Assembly (NCBI GenBank): GCA_016199015.1
Contig: JACQHN010000193.1
Location: 1-9,933, forward strand
DNA: 9,933 nt
Reading direction: 5' to 3'
Origin: Nitrospira defluvii
GTDB taxonomy: Bacteria; Nitrospirota; Nitrospiria; Nitrospirales; Nitrospiraceae
The notes under the pieces were generated by a model. That model searched no databases. It was not told where the DNA came from and worked only from the letters and a program-made list of their open reading frames with translations. The first letter of the stretch is position 1; each line of letters opens with the position of its first letter. Position numbers and translations under genes: made by a program. Below are positions 1 through 6,547 of the stretch, piece after piece.

Positions 1-897
1 GTCCCGGAAGGCCTGGTGGCACTGACGCTCGATCAGACGAGCCCGATCACCGGGGGAGAACCGGTCATGTTGATCGGCTTCCCACGGACGCTGGCCCCCT
101 GGGCTGTCTCGACGGGCAGCCTCAGCGGTCTCAAGGGACTCGCCCTCGCGTTTCAGGCGCTTGTCGAGGAGGGCCATTCCGGTGGTCCTCTCCTACTCAG
201 CGGCAAAGTCGTGGGGGTTGTGACCGACGCCCGGGAGCGAATGGGCTATGCCGTTCCATCGCCGATTCTCGACGTGGCCTTGAGAGGCTGGCAGGTCAGG
301 TCCGAGGGAACGGTAACCAAGGAGATCAGCGGCAGGGACGGCGCGCCGATGGTGCTGATCCCGGCGGGACCCTATACCACCTATGCGGTCTTGATGTTCG
401 GTGGAGGTGGTGTCGAGGTGGGAGATGCTCCGATCAGCATCTACGTGGATGCGTTCTACATTGACCGGAACCCCGTCACCGCAGCGAAGTATGCGAAGTT
501 TGCGGACATCGCCGGTCGTCCTGAATCGGCGTCTTCGAAATCGTCCGATACTCCCACTGATCTGGCCGGTCCCGTTGTCGATGTGACCTGGTACGACGCT
601 CGGGACTACTGTCGGTGGGCGGGAAAGCGTCTACCGACCGAAGATGAATGGGAGAAAGCGCATGACCCGAGCGGCCACAACATTGGAAGGAGCATCGGAG
701 GGAACATTGAAGAGTGGACCGCATCGCCCTATCAGGAGAATCGCAGGTTGAGCCAAGAGCTGACGGGTAGCGACAGGAAAGTGGTTCGAGGAGTGGTGGA
801 TGGAGAGGGACGATACAACTACCGGGGCCGTTTTACTGTCCCGGCTGCCGATGGGTTCCCGGACGTCGGCTTCCGCTGTGCGCAAGACGCGAAGTAA
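1..897 (+). CDS. Trypsin-like protease module fused to FGE-sulfatase-like domain (5' truncated)
   Basis: The reading frame is open from the first base, so the gene begins before the window; 298 residues are visible. Residues about 1-97 look like the C-terminal half of a chymotrypsin/HtrA-fold serine protease: GHSGGP (residues 58-63) carries the nucleophile Ser60, and GVVTDAR and YAVPSPIL follow as in S1C-type peptidases. His and Asp of the triad would lie upstream. Residues about 115-295 form an FGE/SUMF1-like domain, shown by MVLIPAG, FYIDRNPVT, VTWYDARDYCRWAGKRLPTEDEW, GNIEEWT (usually GNVWEW) and a terminal GFRC. The pair of active-site cysteines that true formylglycine-generating enzymes carry about 20 residues before GFRC is absent (YNYRGRF instead), so this domain probably binds a ligand or protein and does not oxidise sulfatases. 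A protease with a recognition domain is the likely role; the substrate is unknown. No export signal can be judged because the N-terminus is missing. Confidence 0.85.
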   Translation, partial: VPEGLVALTLDQTSPITGGEPVMLIGFPRTLAPWAVSTGSLSGLKGLALAFQALVEEGHSGGPLLLSGKVVGVVTDARERMGYAVPSPILDVALRGWQVRSEGTVTKEISGRDGAPMVLIPAGPYTTYAVLMFGGGGVEVGDAPISIYVDAFYIDRNPVTAAKYAKFADIAGRPESASSKSSDTPTDLAGPVVDVTWYDARDYCRWAGKRLPTEDEWEKAHDPSGHNIGRSIGGNIEEWTASPYQENRRLSQELTGSDRKVVRGVVDGEGRYNYRGRFTVPAADGFPDVGFRCAQDAK

Positions 898-1214
898 TAC
901 CTGTGTGCTCGGTTCCGCGTCGCCTGGTCGCCGTGCCGGCAACATCGCACCTCACGAGTTCCGTCGAACACCCCGCAGGTCGCTCTCTTGCGATGATTCC
1001 TGCCGAGTGCTAGGCTTTCCCGCCTGAGGCTGCGCAGCAGCATCTTCCCGGCTGGTTTCACACAGCAACAGCAGCCTCGAATTCATCCTGTCAGGACCAG
1101 CGTAGAGGACCTTGGGAAATCCGGCGGCGCGCCCATGAGGGCAAGCAGGGCTGGTGGGTTTCATTGTCCCCTGCGAGTCGTTTGGAGCTGGTGAGCTTGT
1201 GAAAGGAGGCTATC
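898..1214. other. Intergenic gap without a supported gene
   Basis: About 317 bases separate the protease/FGE gene from the CBS gene. I see no convincing promoter, no stem-loop followed by a T-run, no tRNA and no convincing gene. Short open frames on the minus strand here lack ribosome binding sites and recognisable protein features. The only structured item is a 10-base palindrome GCTGCGCAGC near 1029-1038, too short to mean much. The last bases, AAAGGAGG at about 1202-1209, are the ribosome binding site of the next gene. Confidence 0.6.
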
Positions 1215-1703
1215 ATGCTTGTTCAGGAAGTGATGTCTGCTGGTGTGGTGACTGCCAGGAGGAGTGAGTCGGTCCGTTCCGTGGTGACCAAGATGCTCAG
1301 CCGTCATTGTGGCGCGATTCCGGTTGTGGAGGACGACGACCGGTTGATCGGTATGGTGACGCTACGCGACGTGTTGATCCCGCTCTACCCCAATTACGGC
1401 GAGTACATTCACGATAACGTCCACAGCCGGGATTTTACCGAAATGGAGGAGGGGTATGCAGACGTGCTCAATCAAAAAGCGGAGGACGTCATGAGCTTGA
1501 ATCCTCTGACCGTCTCGCCACGCACGCCGGTTCTCGAAGCGGCCTCCTACATGGGCTTGAAGAACTTCCGCCGGATTCCGGTGGTCGAGAAAGGCAAACT
1601 GGTGGGGATGGTCAGCGTCGGTGACGTCAATCGAGGGCTATTTTTCACGAGGGGGCATATGCCGATCGAAGGGAACACGGTCGCACAACCATCCCGACGA
1701 TAG
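1215..1703 (+). CDS. Two-CBS-domain protein
   Basis: This 162-residue protein consists of a tandem CBS pair (Bateman module). CBS1 spans about residues 4-58 (VQEVMSAGVVT, IPVVEDDDRLIGMVTLRDVL) and CBS2 about 90-143 (AEDVMSLNPLTV, RRIPVVEKGKLVGMVSVGDV). A 30-residue acidic linker joins them. CBS pairs commonly bind adenosine ligands such as AMP, ATP or SAM and control a partner; this one has no attached enzyme, channel or DNA-binding domain, so it would act alone or through a partner. The ATG is preceded at good distance by AAAGGAGG, which fixes the start. No signal peptide or membrane segment is seen, so it should be cytoplasmic. The downstream gene has its own promoter-like sequence, so co-transcription is uncertain. 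The ligand cannot be read from the sequence. Confidence 0.93.
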   Translation: MLVQEVMSAGVVTARRSESVRSVVTKMLSRHCGAIPVVEDDDRLIGMVTLRDVLIPLYPNYGEYIHDNVHSRDFTEMEEGYADVLNQKAEDVMSLNPLTVSPRTPVLEAASYMGLKNFRRIPVVEKGKLVGMVSVGDVNRGLFFTRGHMPIEGNTVAQPSRR

Positions 1704-1708
1704 CACGG

Positions 1709-1738
1709 TTGCGAGACCGAACGCGCAGCTCGTAGAAT
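1709..1738 (+). promoter_or_regulatory. Candidate sigma70 promoter for the pterin dehydratase gene
   Basis: TTGCGA (1709-1714) and TAGAAT (1733-1738) are separated by 18 bases, with 4/6 and 5/6 matches to the consensus. They lie about 50 bases before the ATG at 1790 and just after the CBS stop codon. This is pattern matching only; the dehydratase could also be read through from the CBS gene. Confidence 0.35.
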
Positions 1739-1789
1739 AGGCCTTTCTTGAGGCAGCCGACGGCGGTGGTCGTCTGCGAAGGAGGCACG

Positions 1790-2140
1790 ATGGGTCTGGC
1801 CGATAATATATGTGTTCCTTGCCGCGGCGGGGTCCCTCCCCTGCCGGCGGATCGTACGCAAGCGTTGTTGAAGGAGCTGGGACGCGGCTGGTCGTTGAGC
1901 AAAGACGGGCATCTCGAACGGCTCTATACGTTCAAGGATTTTGCGCAATCCTTGGCCTTTGCGAACAAGGTGGGTGCGGTGGCCGAGGCGGAAGGCCATC
2001 ATCCGGATCTCTATGTGGCGTGGGGGAAGTGTAAGGTCGAGATCTGGACGCACAAAATCAACGGACTCACGGAAAGCGATTTTTATCTGGCCGCGAAGGC
2101 GGATCGTGAGTTTGAGCCGTTCCGAGCGGTCGCCGGCTGA
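1790..2140 (+). CDS. phhB: Pterin-4a-carbinolamine dehydratase
   Basis: A 116-residue protein of the PCD/DCoH family, which dehydrates 4a-hydroxytetrahydrobiopterin, the by-product of aromatic amino acid hydroxylases, to the quinonoid dihydropterin. The family signature is at residues 68-93: EGHHPDL with His70 and His71, then WGKCKVEIWTHKINGLT with His88. The 17-residue distance from His71 to His88 equals that of the catalytic histidines in the animal enzyme. The frame stays open upstream to a TTG at 1748, but the ATG at 1790 is chosen because AAGGAGG (1779-1785) lies just before it and the resulting N-terminus is compact. A CxxC motif (Cys8, Cys11, CVPCRGG) precedes the fold and might bind a metal. 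No aromatic amino acid hydroxylase is in the window, so its pterin partner lies elsewhere or it serves another pterin pathway. The gene ends 39 bases before the radical SAM gene, on the same strand, so the two may be co-transcribed. Confidence 0.94.
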   Translation: MGLADNICVPCRGGVPPLPADRTQALLKELGRGWSLSKDGHLERLYTFKDFAQSLAFANKVGAVAEAEGHHPDLYVAWGKCKVEIWTHKINGLTESDFYLAAKADREFEPFRAVAG

Positions 2141-2179
2141 TTATCCCCATGCGTCCTGCCATGACCATCGAGGTCTCCC

Positions 2180-4042
2180 ATGAGTGACAGGGCCCAGGTG
2201 GCGCTCGTCAACATGCCGTTCAGCTTTTCAAAGTATCCTTCCATTCAATTGGGGACGCTGTCCGCACTGTTGAAGTCGAAGGGTGTCAGCGTCGATTGTC
2301 ATCACCTCAATGTGCGTTTCGCCCACAAGATCGGGGTTCCCCTGTACGAATTGATTTGTGAGAAACGCGCGCTCTTTGGCGAGTGGCTGTTCTCCTACCT
2401 GCTGTTCCGCGACAACCCCAAGCGCGCCGAATATCCACGGGTGTTCAAGCCGGTGTTCGAGCAGATTGCCCGAGAGAGCGGCCAGCCGGTCTCGTTTTTC
2501 GAGGACATGGCCACACGGACTGCGCCACAGTTCCTGACTGGCGCGATGACGGCGATCGATTGGGGCCAGTATAAGATCGTCGGGTTTACTTCAACCTTCG
2601 ATCAAAATGTGGCCAGCCTGACGATGGCGAAGCTCATCAAAGATCTGTATCCGGACGTGAGGATTGTTTTCGGCGGCGCCAACTTCGACGGCGAGATGGG
2701 GTTGGAGTATTGTCGTGCGTTTCCGTTCATCGACCATGTGGTCGTCGGCGAAGGCGAAGTCACCTTTCCCGCGTTGGTGGCCCATGTGTTGAGTGAATCG
2801 ACCGAGGCCTGCCCCAAAGGTGTGACGTACCGACAGGACGGCAAGATCGGGTTTGAGCCGAATCCGGCCCTCTTCACGGAATTTTCCCAAACCGGGCCGC
2901 CGGACTATGACGACTACTATCACTTGTTGGCCGAGCTGGGAACTGGGGCGTCGCACGGCTTGGATCGCATTCTTTTGTACGAAGGATCGCGCGGTTGTTG
3001 GTGGGGCGAGAAGCATCATTGTACGTTTTGCGGCCTGAATGCGCAGAGCATGAAGTTCCGGGCGAAATCGTCCGAACAAGTGGCGCGTGAGATGGCGTAT
3101 TTATCGAGCCGCTATGATACGACGCGATTCCGTCTGGTCGACAACATCATCGACATGAAATATGTCGAACATCTGTTCGGCGCCTTTGCGCAGGACCGCC
3201 GCGATCTCGATGTGTTCATCGAAACCAAGAGTAATTTACAGAAGCACCAGATACGCCTGCTTGCCACCGGCGGGGTGAAATGCATGCAGCCGGGCCTGGA
3301 GAGCCTCAGTCAACCGCAATTGCGCGCGATGGACAAGGGCGTGACTCCGATGCAAAACCTGGTGTGCTTGAAGTGGTGCTTTTACTACCACGTGGCTGTG
3401 TCCTGGAATATTCTTCTGGGCTTTCCCGGCGAGACCAATGATGACTATCGCCGCCAGATCGATCTGCTTCCCTCACTCTTTCATCTGCAGCCGCCCGAAG
3501 GGGCCGGAAAGTTCTGGCTGGAACGGTTCAGTCCCTACTATACGCGCCCGCATGAGTACGGCATTCGGATCACGGGCCCGGGGATGCCCTATCCCTACGT
3601 GTACGATGCGCGGCAGGTTGATCTCACAAAAATTGCCTACGACTTCGAGTATGAGCTGGATCAGTGGCCGGTGGATCCCCACGTCTATCAGGAGTTGGTT
3701 GAGACCGTGCAAGAATGGCAGCGACGGGCGGCCTCGTCGGACAAGCCGTTCCTGTACTACTCGAAAGCATTCGACTATGTCACGGTGTATGACGGGCGTA
3801 CGGCGTCGGCTCCGACGCGGGAACGGTTCGATTGGCCCGCCTCGTTGGTTATCGATGTGTGTAATGAATCGCCCAAGTCGCTGGAGCAATTGCGGAGCGC
3901 AATGCGGGAACATCCTGGCACAGGCGAAGTTTCGGAGACTGTGTTGCAGGAATCGCTCGCGCGATTGACGACGAAACGAATCCTCTACGAAGAGCGAGGG
4001 AAATACTTTACCCTGGCCATTCCAGAGCATCCCTACTGCTGA
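2180..4042 (+). CDS. Cobalamin-binding radical SAM protein, RiPP-maturation C-methyltransferase type
   Basis: A 620-residue protein, full length for its family. Residues about 1-215 form a B12-binding-type Rossmann domain (VALVNMPFSF, GFTSTFDQN, IVFGGANFDGE, VVVGEGEVTFPAL) without the DxHxxG cobalamin motif, as is usual for class B radical SAM enzymes. The radical SAM core, about 264-460, begins with GSRGCWWGEKHHCTFCGLN, giving the cluster cysteines Cys273, Cys281 and Cys284 in a CX7CX2C spacing rather than the common CX3CX2C. GLESLS (372-377) and LLGFPGET (412-419) are typical core motifs. Residues about 530-617 look like a small winged-helix/PqqD-like domain that might hold a leader peptide (inference). 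The pattern matches the ribosomal peptide maturation radical SAM protein 1 group, whose known role is methylating unactivated carbons in RiPP precursors. No precursor, transporter or peptidase gene is visible nearby, so the substrate is unknown. The ATG has GAGG six bases upstream. A convergent gene follows after 38 bases with no clear terminator between. Confidence 0.9.
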   Translation: MSDRAQVALVNMPFSFSKYPSIQLGTLSALLKSKGVSVDCHHLNVRFAHKIGVPLYELICEKRALFGEWLFSYLLFRDNPKRAEYPRVFKPVFEQIARESGQPVSFFEDMATRTAPQFLTGAMTAIDWGQYKIVGFTSTFDQNVASLTMAKLIKDLYPDVRIVFGGANFDGEMGLEYCRAFPFIDHVVVGEGEVTFPALVAHVLSESTEACPKGVTYRQDGKIGFEPNPALFTEFSQTGPPDYDDYYHLLAELGTGASHGLDRILLYEGSRGCWWGEKHHCTFCGLNAQSMKFRAKSSEQVAREMAYLSSRYDTTRFRLVDNIIDMKYVEHLFGAFAQDRRDLDVFIETKSNLQKHQIRLLATGGVKCMQPGLESLSQPQLRAMDKGVTPMQNLVCLKWCFYYHVAVSWNILLGFPGETNDDYRRQIDLLPSLFHLQPPEGAGKFWLERFSPYYTRPHEYGIRITGPGMPYPYVYDARQVDLTKIAYDFEYELDQWPVDPHVYQELVETVQEWQRRAASSDKPFLYYSKAFDYVTVYDGRTASAPTRERFDWPASLVIDVCNESPKSLEQLRSAMREHPGTGEVSETVLQESLARLTTKRILYEERGKYFTLAIPEHPYC

Positions 4043-4080
4043 GCACGGTCTGGTAGTCGTTCGATCTGCGTTCTGCTCAC

Positions 4081-4413
4081 CTACATCGACAGCTTTTCAG
4101 CGACGTTTCTCATCTGCACGCCATGCACGAGTGAGGCGCCGCCGCGAATGGCACAGGCGACATGCACGGCTTCGGTCATCTCTTCGGTGTTCGATCCCTT
4201 TTCAAGACAGGCCTGTGTGTAGGCATCGATGCAGTAGGGGCATTGAACGGCATGTGCGACTCCGAGCGCGATGAGGGCCTTTTCGCGTTCGGTCAACGCG
4301 CCTTCCGCAAACACGGCGCTGTAGTAGCTCATGAACTTTTCCCACAAGGCCGGATTGCCCTTCCCCATATCTCCAAATTTCCCGAGATCCTTCGAATGGT
4401 AATAACAGTCCAT
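4081..4413 (-). CDS. AhpD-like / carboxymuconolactone decarboxylase family CxxC protein (arsenosugar-associated type)
   Basis: A 110-residue protein of the AhpD/CMD fold. The key motif AHAVQCPYCIDAYTQACLEKG (about residues 53-73) has the redox pair Cys58/Cys61; LTEREKALIALGVAH before it and VHVACAIRGGASLVHG after it are also family-typical. The overall sequence, including the opening MDCYYHSKDLGKFG and the ending AEKLSM, resembles from memory the subfamily called arsenosugar biosynthesis-associated peroxidase-like protein. The classical AhpD proton-relay His after CxxC is replaced here (CPYCIDAYT), so true peroxidase activity is uncertain. The frame is open to an ATG at 4485, but the ATG at 4413 is preferred: it has GAGG six bases upstream and gives the family N-terminus. 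It is the last gene of a possible three-gene minus-strand group and converges on the radical SAM gene. No arsenic genes (arsM, arsS) lie in the window. Confidence 0.9.
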   Translation of the reverse strand: MDCYYHSKDLGKFGDMGKGNPALWEKFMSYYSAVFAEGALTEREKALIALGVAHAVQCPYCIDAYTQACLEKGSNTEEMTEAVHVACAIRGGASLVHGVQMRNVAEKLSM

Positions 4414-4500
4414 GGATAACCTCGCAGGATACGTAGGCATGCGGAGCGTACCAGAGGGAAGCCCGCACGCCGTGATGGGCAGCAATGCACCTGGCTGGTA

Positions 4501-4770
4501 TTAGGCGTTTCCTTGAGGGGCCGGATCAGTCTGGCCGAGATCCTCTGAAAACCGGTGTCCCACGATGGTGGTGACTTTGTTCATCAACTCGCCGAGCTCT
4601 TTCCATTCTTCCGCACTGAGGTCCGCCTTGATCTGAGGGTGAATGGCCCATTCGGCATTCACGAGTTGTCCTTTGCGCGAGACATGGACGTGTAACAGTT
4701 CGACATCCCAGACATCCTGAGTTTTTGATGGTGATGCGCCAGGTTTCTGTGGGGGAACTTGCGTTGCCAT
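4501..4770 (-). CDS. Small conserved-looking hypothetical protein
   Basis: An 89-residue soluble protein that I do not recognise. The first 18 residues are a Pro/Lys/Ser-rich, probably disordered tail. Residues about 19-75 look folded: an amphipathic strand pair (VWDVELLHVHVSRKG, LVNAEWAIHPQIKADLS) followed by a helix (EEWKELGELMNKVTTIVGHRF). The tail (DLGQTDPAPQGNA) is again low in hydrophobic residues. There are no cysteines, membrane segment or signal peptide. The ATG is preceded by GAAGGAG about ten bases away, which together with the clean amphipathic pattern supports a real gene. It lies 87 bases upstream of the AhpD-like gene and 143 bases downstream of the inositol phosphatase gene, all on the minus strand. 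No function can be assigned; it is not a convincing RiPP precursor, as it lacks a Cys/Thr/Ser-rich core after a leader. Confidence 0.75.
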   Translation of the reverse strand: MATQVPPQKPGASPSKTQDVWDVELLHVHVSRKGQLVNAEWAIHPQIKADLSAEEWKELGELMNKVTTIVGHRFSEDLGQTDPAPQGNA

Positions 4771-4913
4771 GGTAAGGATACTCCTTCAATCTTGCATGTG
4801 AGATCGGCATGATACCGCATCGATTGCAGCGCTGTACATCGGAGCGGGAGGACCTGTTGATCCGGGCCAGTTCGCGGTGAAGGGTGCAGGCACCCGATGT
4901 GGCACGAGGAATG

Positions 4914-5726
4914 TCAGCGATGGTCGGGGCGTTGGTGGATGGCGTCCAGTAACTGATCGTGAATAAGTCCGTTCGTGGCGACGAGTTCCTGCCTGTAGAG
5001 GGAGAACGTGCCCTTCGTAAATCCCGAGACAAGTCCGCCTGCCTCTCGGAGAATCACAATTCCCCCTGCCATGTCCCAAGGGCTGAGAATGACTTCCCAA
5101 TAGCCGTCAAACCGGCCGGCAGCGACATAGCAAAGGTCCAGCGCGGCTGAACCAGTGCGTCGCACGGCCTGGGCGCGTAGGGATATGCGAGCAAAGTGAT
5201 CGAGGTTATTGTTGGGCGTCTCGCGAATGTTGTACGCAAAGCCGGTCACCAGCAAAGACTTGTCGAGGGTTTCAATGCCTGAGACGTGTATGGGCTCGCC
5301 GTTCATGTAGGCGCCCTGCCCTCTCGCAGCGGTGAACAATTCGTCGCGCACGGGGTCCAGCACGACGCCCAAGATGCACTCACCGTCATACTCCAGCCCG
5401 ATCGAGACCGAGTAGAACGGGAATCCGTGGGCGAAGTTGGTCGTGCCGTCGAGGGGATCGACAATCCATTGGTACCGCGAATCGGTACTTCCGCTCTGTC
5501 CCCGCTCTTCAGCAAGAATGCGGTGCGAAGGATGTGCGGCGAGAATCGTTTGGACAATACGGTCCTCGGCACGTCGATCCGCATCTGTCACGAGGTTGAT
5601 GGCGGCCTTATATTCGATCCGAAAGCCGGATCGTGCATGTTCGGTGAGCACCGTTCCTGCCGCCTGTGCGGCTCGGATTGCAGTCTCGAGTAATATCGAA
5701 CGTTCTGAAAAGGATGGGGAATTCAT
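4914..5726 (-). CDS. suhB: Inositol-1-monophosphatase family phosphatase
   Basis: A 270-residue Mg2+/Li+-type sugar phosphatase of the usual family length. The metal-binding signatures are complete: ILAEE with Glu73/Glu74, VDPLDGTTNF with Asp90 and Asp93, and SPWDMAGG with Asp218. GSAALDLCYVAAGRFDGYWE is the conserved stretch before the last motif. Family members hydrolyse myo-inositol-1-phosphate and related substrates (glycerol-2-phosphate, 3'-phosphoadenosine 5'-phosphate, fructose-1,6-bisphosphate); this sequence most resembles the SuhB/IMPase branch, but exact substrate and the symbol are inference. In some bacteria SuhB also joins the rRNA antitermination complex. The ATG at 5726 is the first available in frame, though no good ribosome binding site precedes it. 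The gene is divergent from the HARE-HTH unit across a roughly 250-base AT-rich region and may lead the minus-strand group ending at 4081. Confidence 0.93.
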   Translation of the reverse strand: MNSPSFSERSILLETAIRAAQAAGTVLTEHARSGFRIEYKAAINLVTDADRRAEDRIVQTILAAHPSHRILAEERGQSGSTDSRYQWIVDPLDGTTNFAHGFPFYSVSIGLEYDGECILGVVLDPVRDELFTAARGQGAYMNGEPIHVSGIETLDKSLLVTGFAYNIRETPNNNLDHFARISLRAQAVRRTGSAALDLCYVAAGRFDGYWEVILSPWDMAGGIVILREAGGLVSGFTKGTFSLYRQELVATNGLIHDQLLDAIHQRPDHR

Positions 5727-5928
5727 AATGGGTATTGGCTCAGAATCCTACCACGATTTCCTAGCTGGTACGCCAAAAACCTCGTTGGAAACTCGGCAAC
5801 GCACCATAACACATTGATATTTAAAGATATGACTGGAGCTTGTTCTTGTATGGCAAGGCTTGGTATGACATTGAATGCATTCGACTTATGCATGCATCGA
5901 ATGCGATCAAATAGTAATCATCAGTGAC
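5727..5928. promoter_or_regulatory. AT-rich divergent intergenic region with inverted repeat
   Basis: This region separates the divergent phosphatase and HARE-HTH genes and is clearly richer in A and T than the neighbouring genes. It holds a perfect 8-base inverted repeat, GCATTCGA (5877-5884) and TCGAATGC (5897-5904), around a 12-base spacer that itself contains TGCATGCA. A palindrome GAATGCATTC (5873-5882) overlaps the left arm. No T-run follows, so a protein-binding site is more likely than a terminator. The word TAACACATTGATA at 5807-5819 recurs at 7740-7752 upstream of lpxC. No clear promoter for the minus-strand phosphatase gene could be fixed. Confidence 0.45.
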
Positions 5929-5957
5929 TTGACAGAAAAGGATTGACTTGCTATAAA
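5929..5957 (+). promoter_or_regulatory. Near-consensus sigma70 promoter of the HARE-HTH unit
   Basis: TTGACA (5929-5934) matches the -35 consensus exactly. TATAAA (5952-5957) matches the -10 consensus at 5 of 6 positions, and the spacing is the optimal 17 bases. Transcription should begin near 5964, giving a leader of only about 22 bases before the GTG at 5986. This is the strongest promoter I can see in the window. Confidence 0.8.
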
Positions 5958-5963
5958 GCAAGT
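5946..5963. promoter_or_regulatory. Operator-like inverted repeat enclosing the -10 box
   Basis: ACTTGC (5946-5951), TATAAA (5952-5957) and GCAAGT (5958-5963) form a perfect 6-base inverted repeat whose 6-base spacer is exactly the -10 box. A third ACTTGC lies at 5978-5983, over the ribosome binding site and start region. A dimeric repressor bound here would block RNA polymerase. Self-regulation by the downstream HARE-HTH protein is the simplest guess but is untested. Confidence 0.5.
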
Positions 5964-5985
5964 ATGCTTTGTAAAGGACTTGCTT

Positions 5986-6495
5986 GTGGAAGAACTGACT
6001 GACATTCTGGTCGGCCTTGAACAGCGGATCAGTGCTTACCGGAATCGCTATCAAGAGCTTGAGAAAAAGCGGCGGCGGCTCGATGACGAGATCGCCATGA
6101 TCAGGAAGTATTTGGAACTGGCTGAAACGCTCTATCGAGTCGAGGCGGATAAGGCCAAGTTGGCGAGTCTCTCCAGCCAAATTATCACCGATGAAAAAGG
6201 TATCCGTCCACTTCCTGTGACGGATGTCACGGATCAGTCGCGCGAAATTTTGCTTGGGAAAAGCAAGTATGTGGGGAAGAGTGTTCCTGAGGCCGCGTAT
6301 CAGATTCTTCGGGAAGCCAGTCGTCCGATGCATGCAAAAGAGTTATTGCAGCGTCTATTAGAGGGCGGCTTGCAGATCAAAGGGAAGACGCCATTGACGT
6401 CTGTGGCGACTTCATTGAAGCGGGATAAGCGTTTCCAGAAGGTCGGCCCGAATACGTTTGCTGTCATGACCCAGGAATTGACAGCGGTCGTGTAG
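5986..6495 (+). CDS. Coiled-coil plus HARE-HTH domain protein
   Basis: A 169-residue cytoplasmic protein with two parts. Residues about 8-62 form a long charged helix with heptad-like spacing (LEQRISAYRNRYQELEKKRR, LDDEIAMIRKYLELAETLYR), likely a dimerising coiled coil. Residues about 96-162 resemble the HARE-HTH winged-helix domain known from the RNA polymerase delta subunit and from restriction and chromatin proteins: KSVPEAAYQILREA, MHAKELLQRLLEGGLQIKGK, TSVATSLKRDKRFQKVGPNTFAV. Such domains are thought to bind or sense DNA. An alternative TTG start at 5980 leaves only one base after the AAAGGA element (5973-5978), whereas the GTG at 5986 sits seven bases away and is preferred. The gene follows a near-consensus promoter with an operator-like repeat and is followed after 52 bases by a lysine-rich mini-gene, then a terminator. 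A transcription or nucleoid-related role is likely; the exact target is unknown. Confidence 0.88.
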   Translation: MEELTDILVGLEQRISAYRNRYQELEKKRRRLDDEIAMIRKYLELAETLYRVEADKAKLASLSSQIITDEKGIRPLPVTDVTDQSREILLGKSKYVGKSVPEAAYQILREASRPMHAKELLQRLLEGGLQIKGKTPLTSVATSLKRDKRFQKVGPNTFAVMTQELTAVV

Positions 6496-6547
6496 AGGGC
6501 GGGAGAAGTTCACGTCAACTTTAAATGTGTGAAGGGAGGTGAGAGTC

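Noticed and set aside
952..1164. 70-codon open frame on the minus strand in the 898-1214 gap
   Set aside because: No ribosome binding site, no recognisable protein pattern, and overlapping frames of similar length exist here as expected in GC-rich DNA.
1748..1789. Upstream TTG extension of the pterin dehydratase
   Set aside because: The extension would place the strong AAGGAGG ribosome binding site inside the coding region; the ATG at 1790 fits both the site and the family N-terminus.
2161..2187. Eight-codon ATG-to-TGA frame overlapping the radical SAM start (possible leader peptide)
   Set aside because: No ribosome binding site of its own and no regulatory codon pattern; such short frames occur by chance.
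3473..4030. 185-codon minus-strand frame inside the radical SAM gene
   Set aside because: Shadow of the confidently identified radical SAM protein; no ribosome binding site or protein family features.
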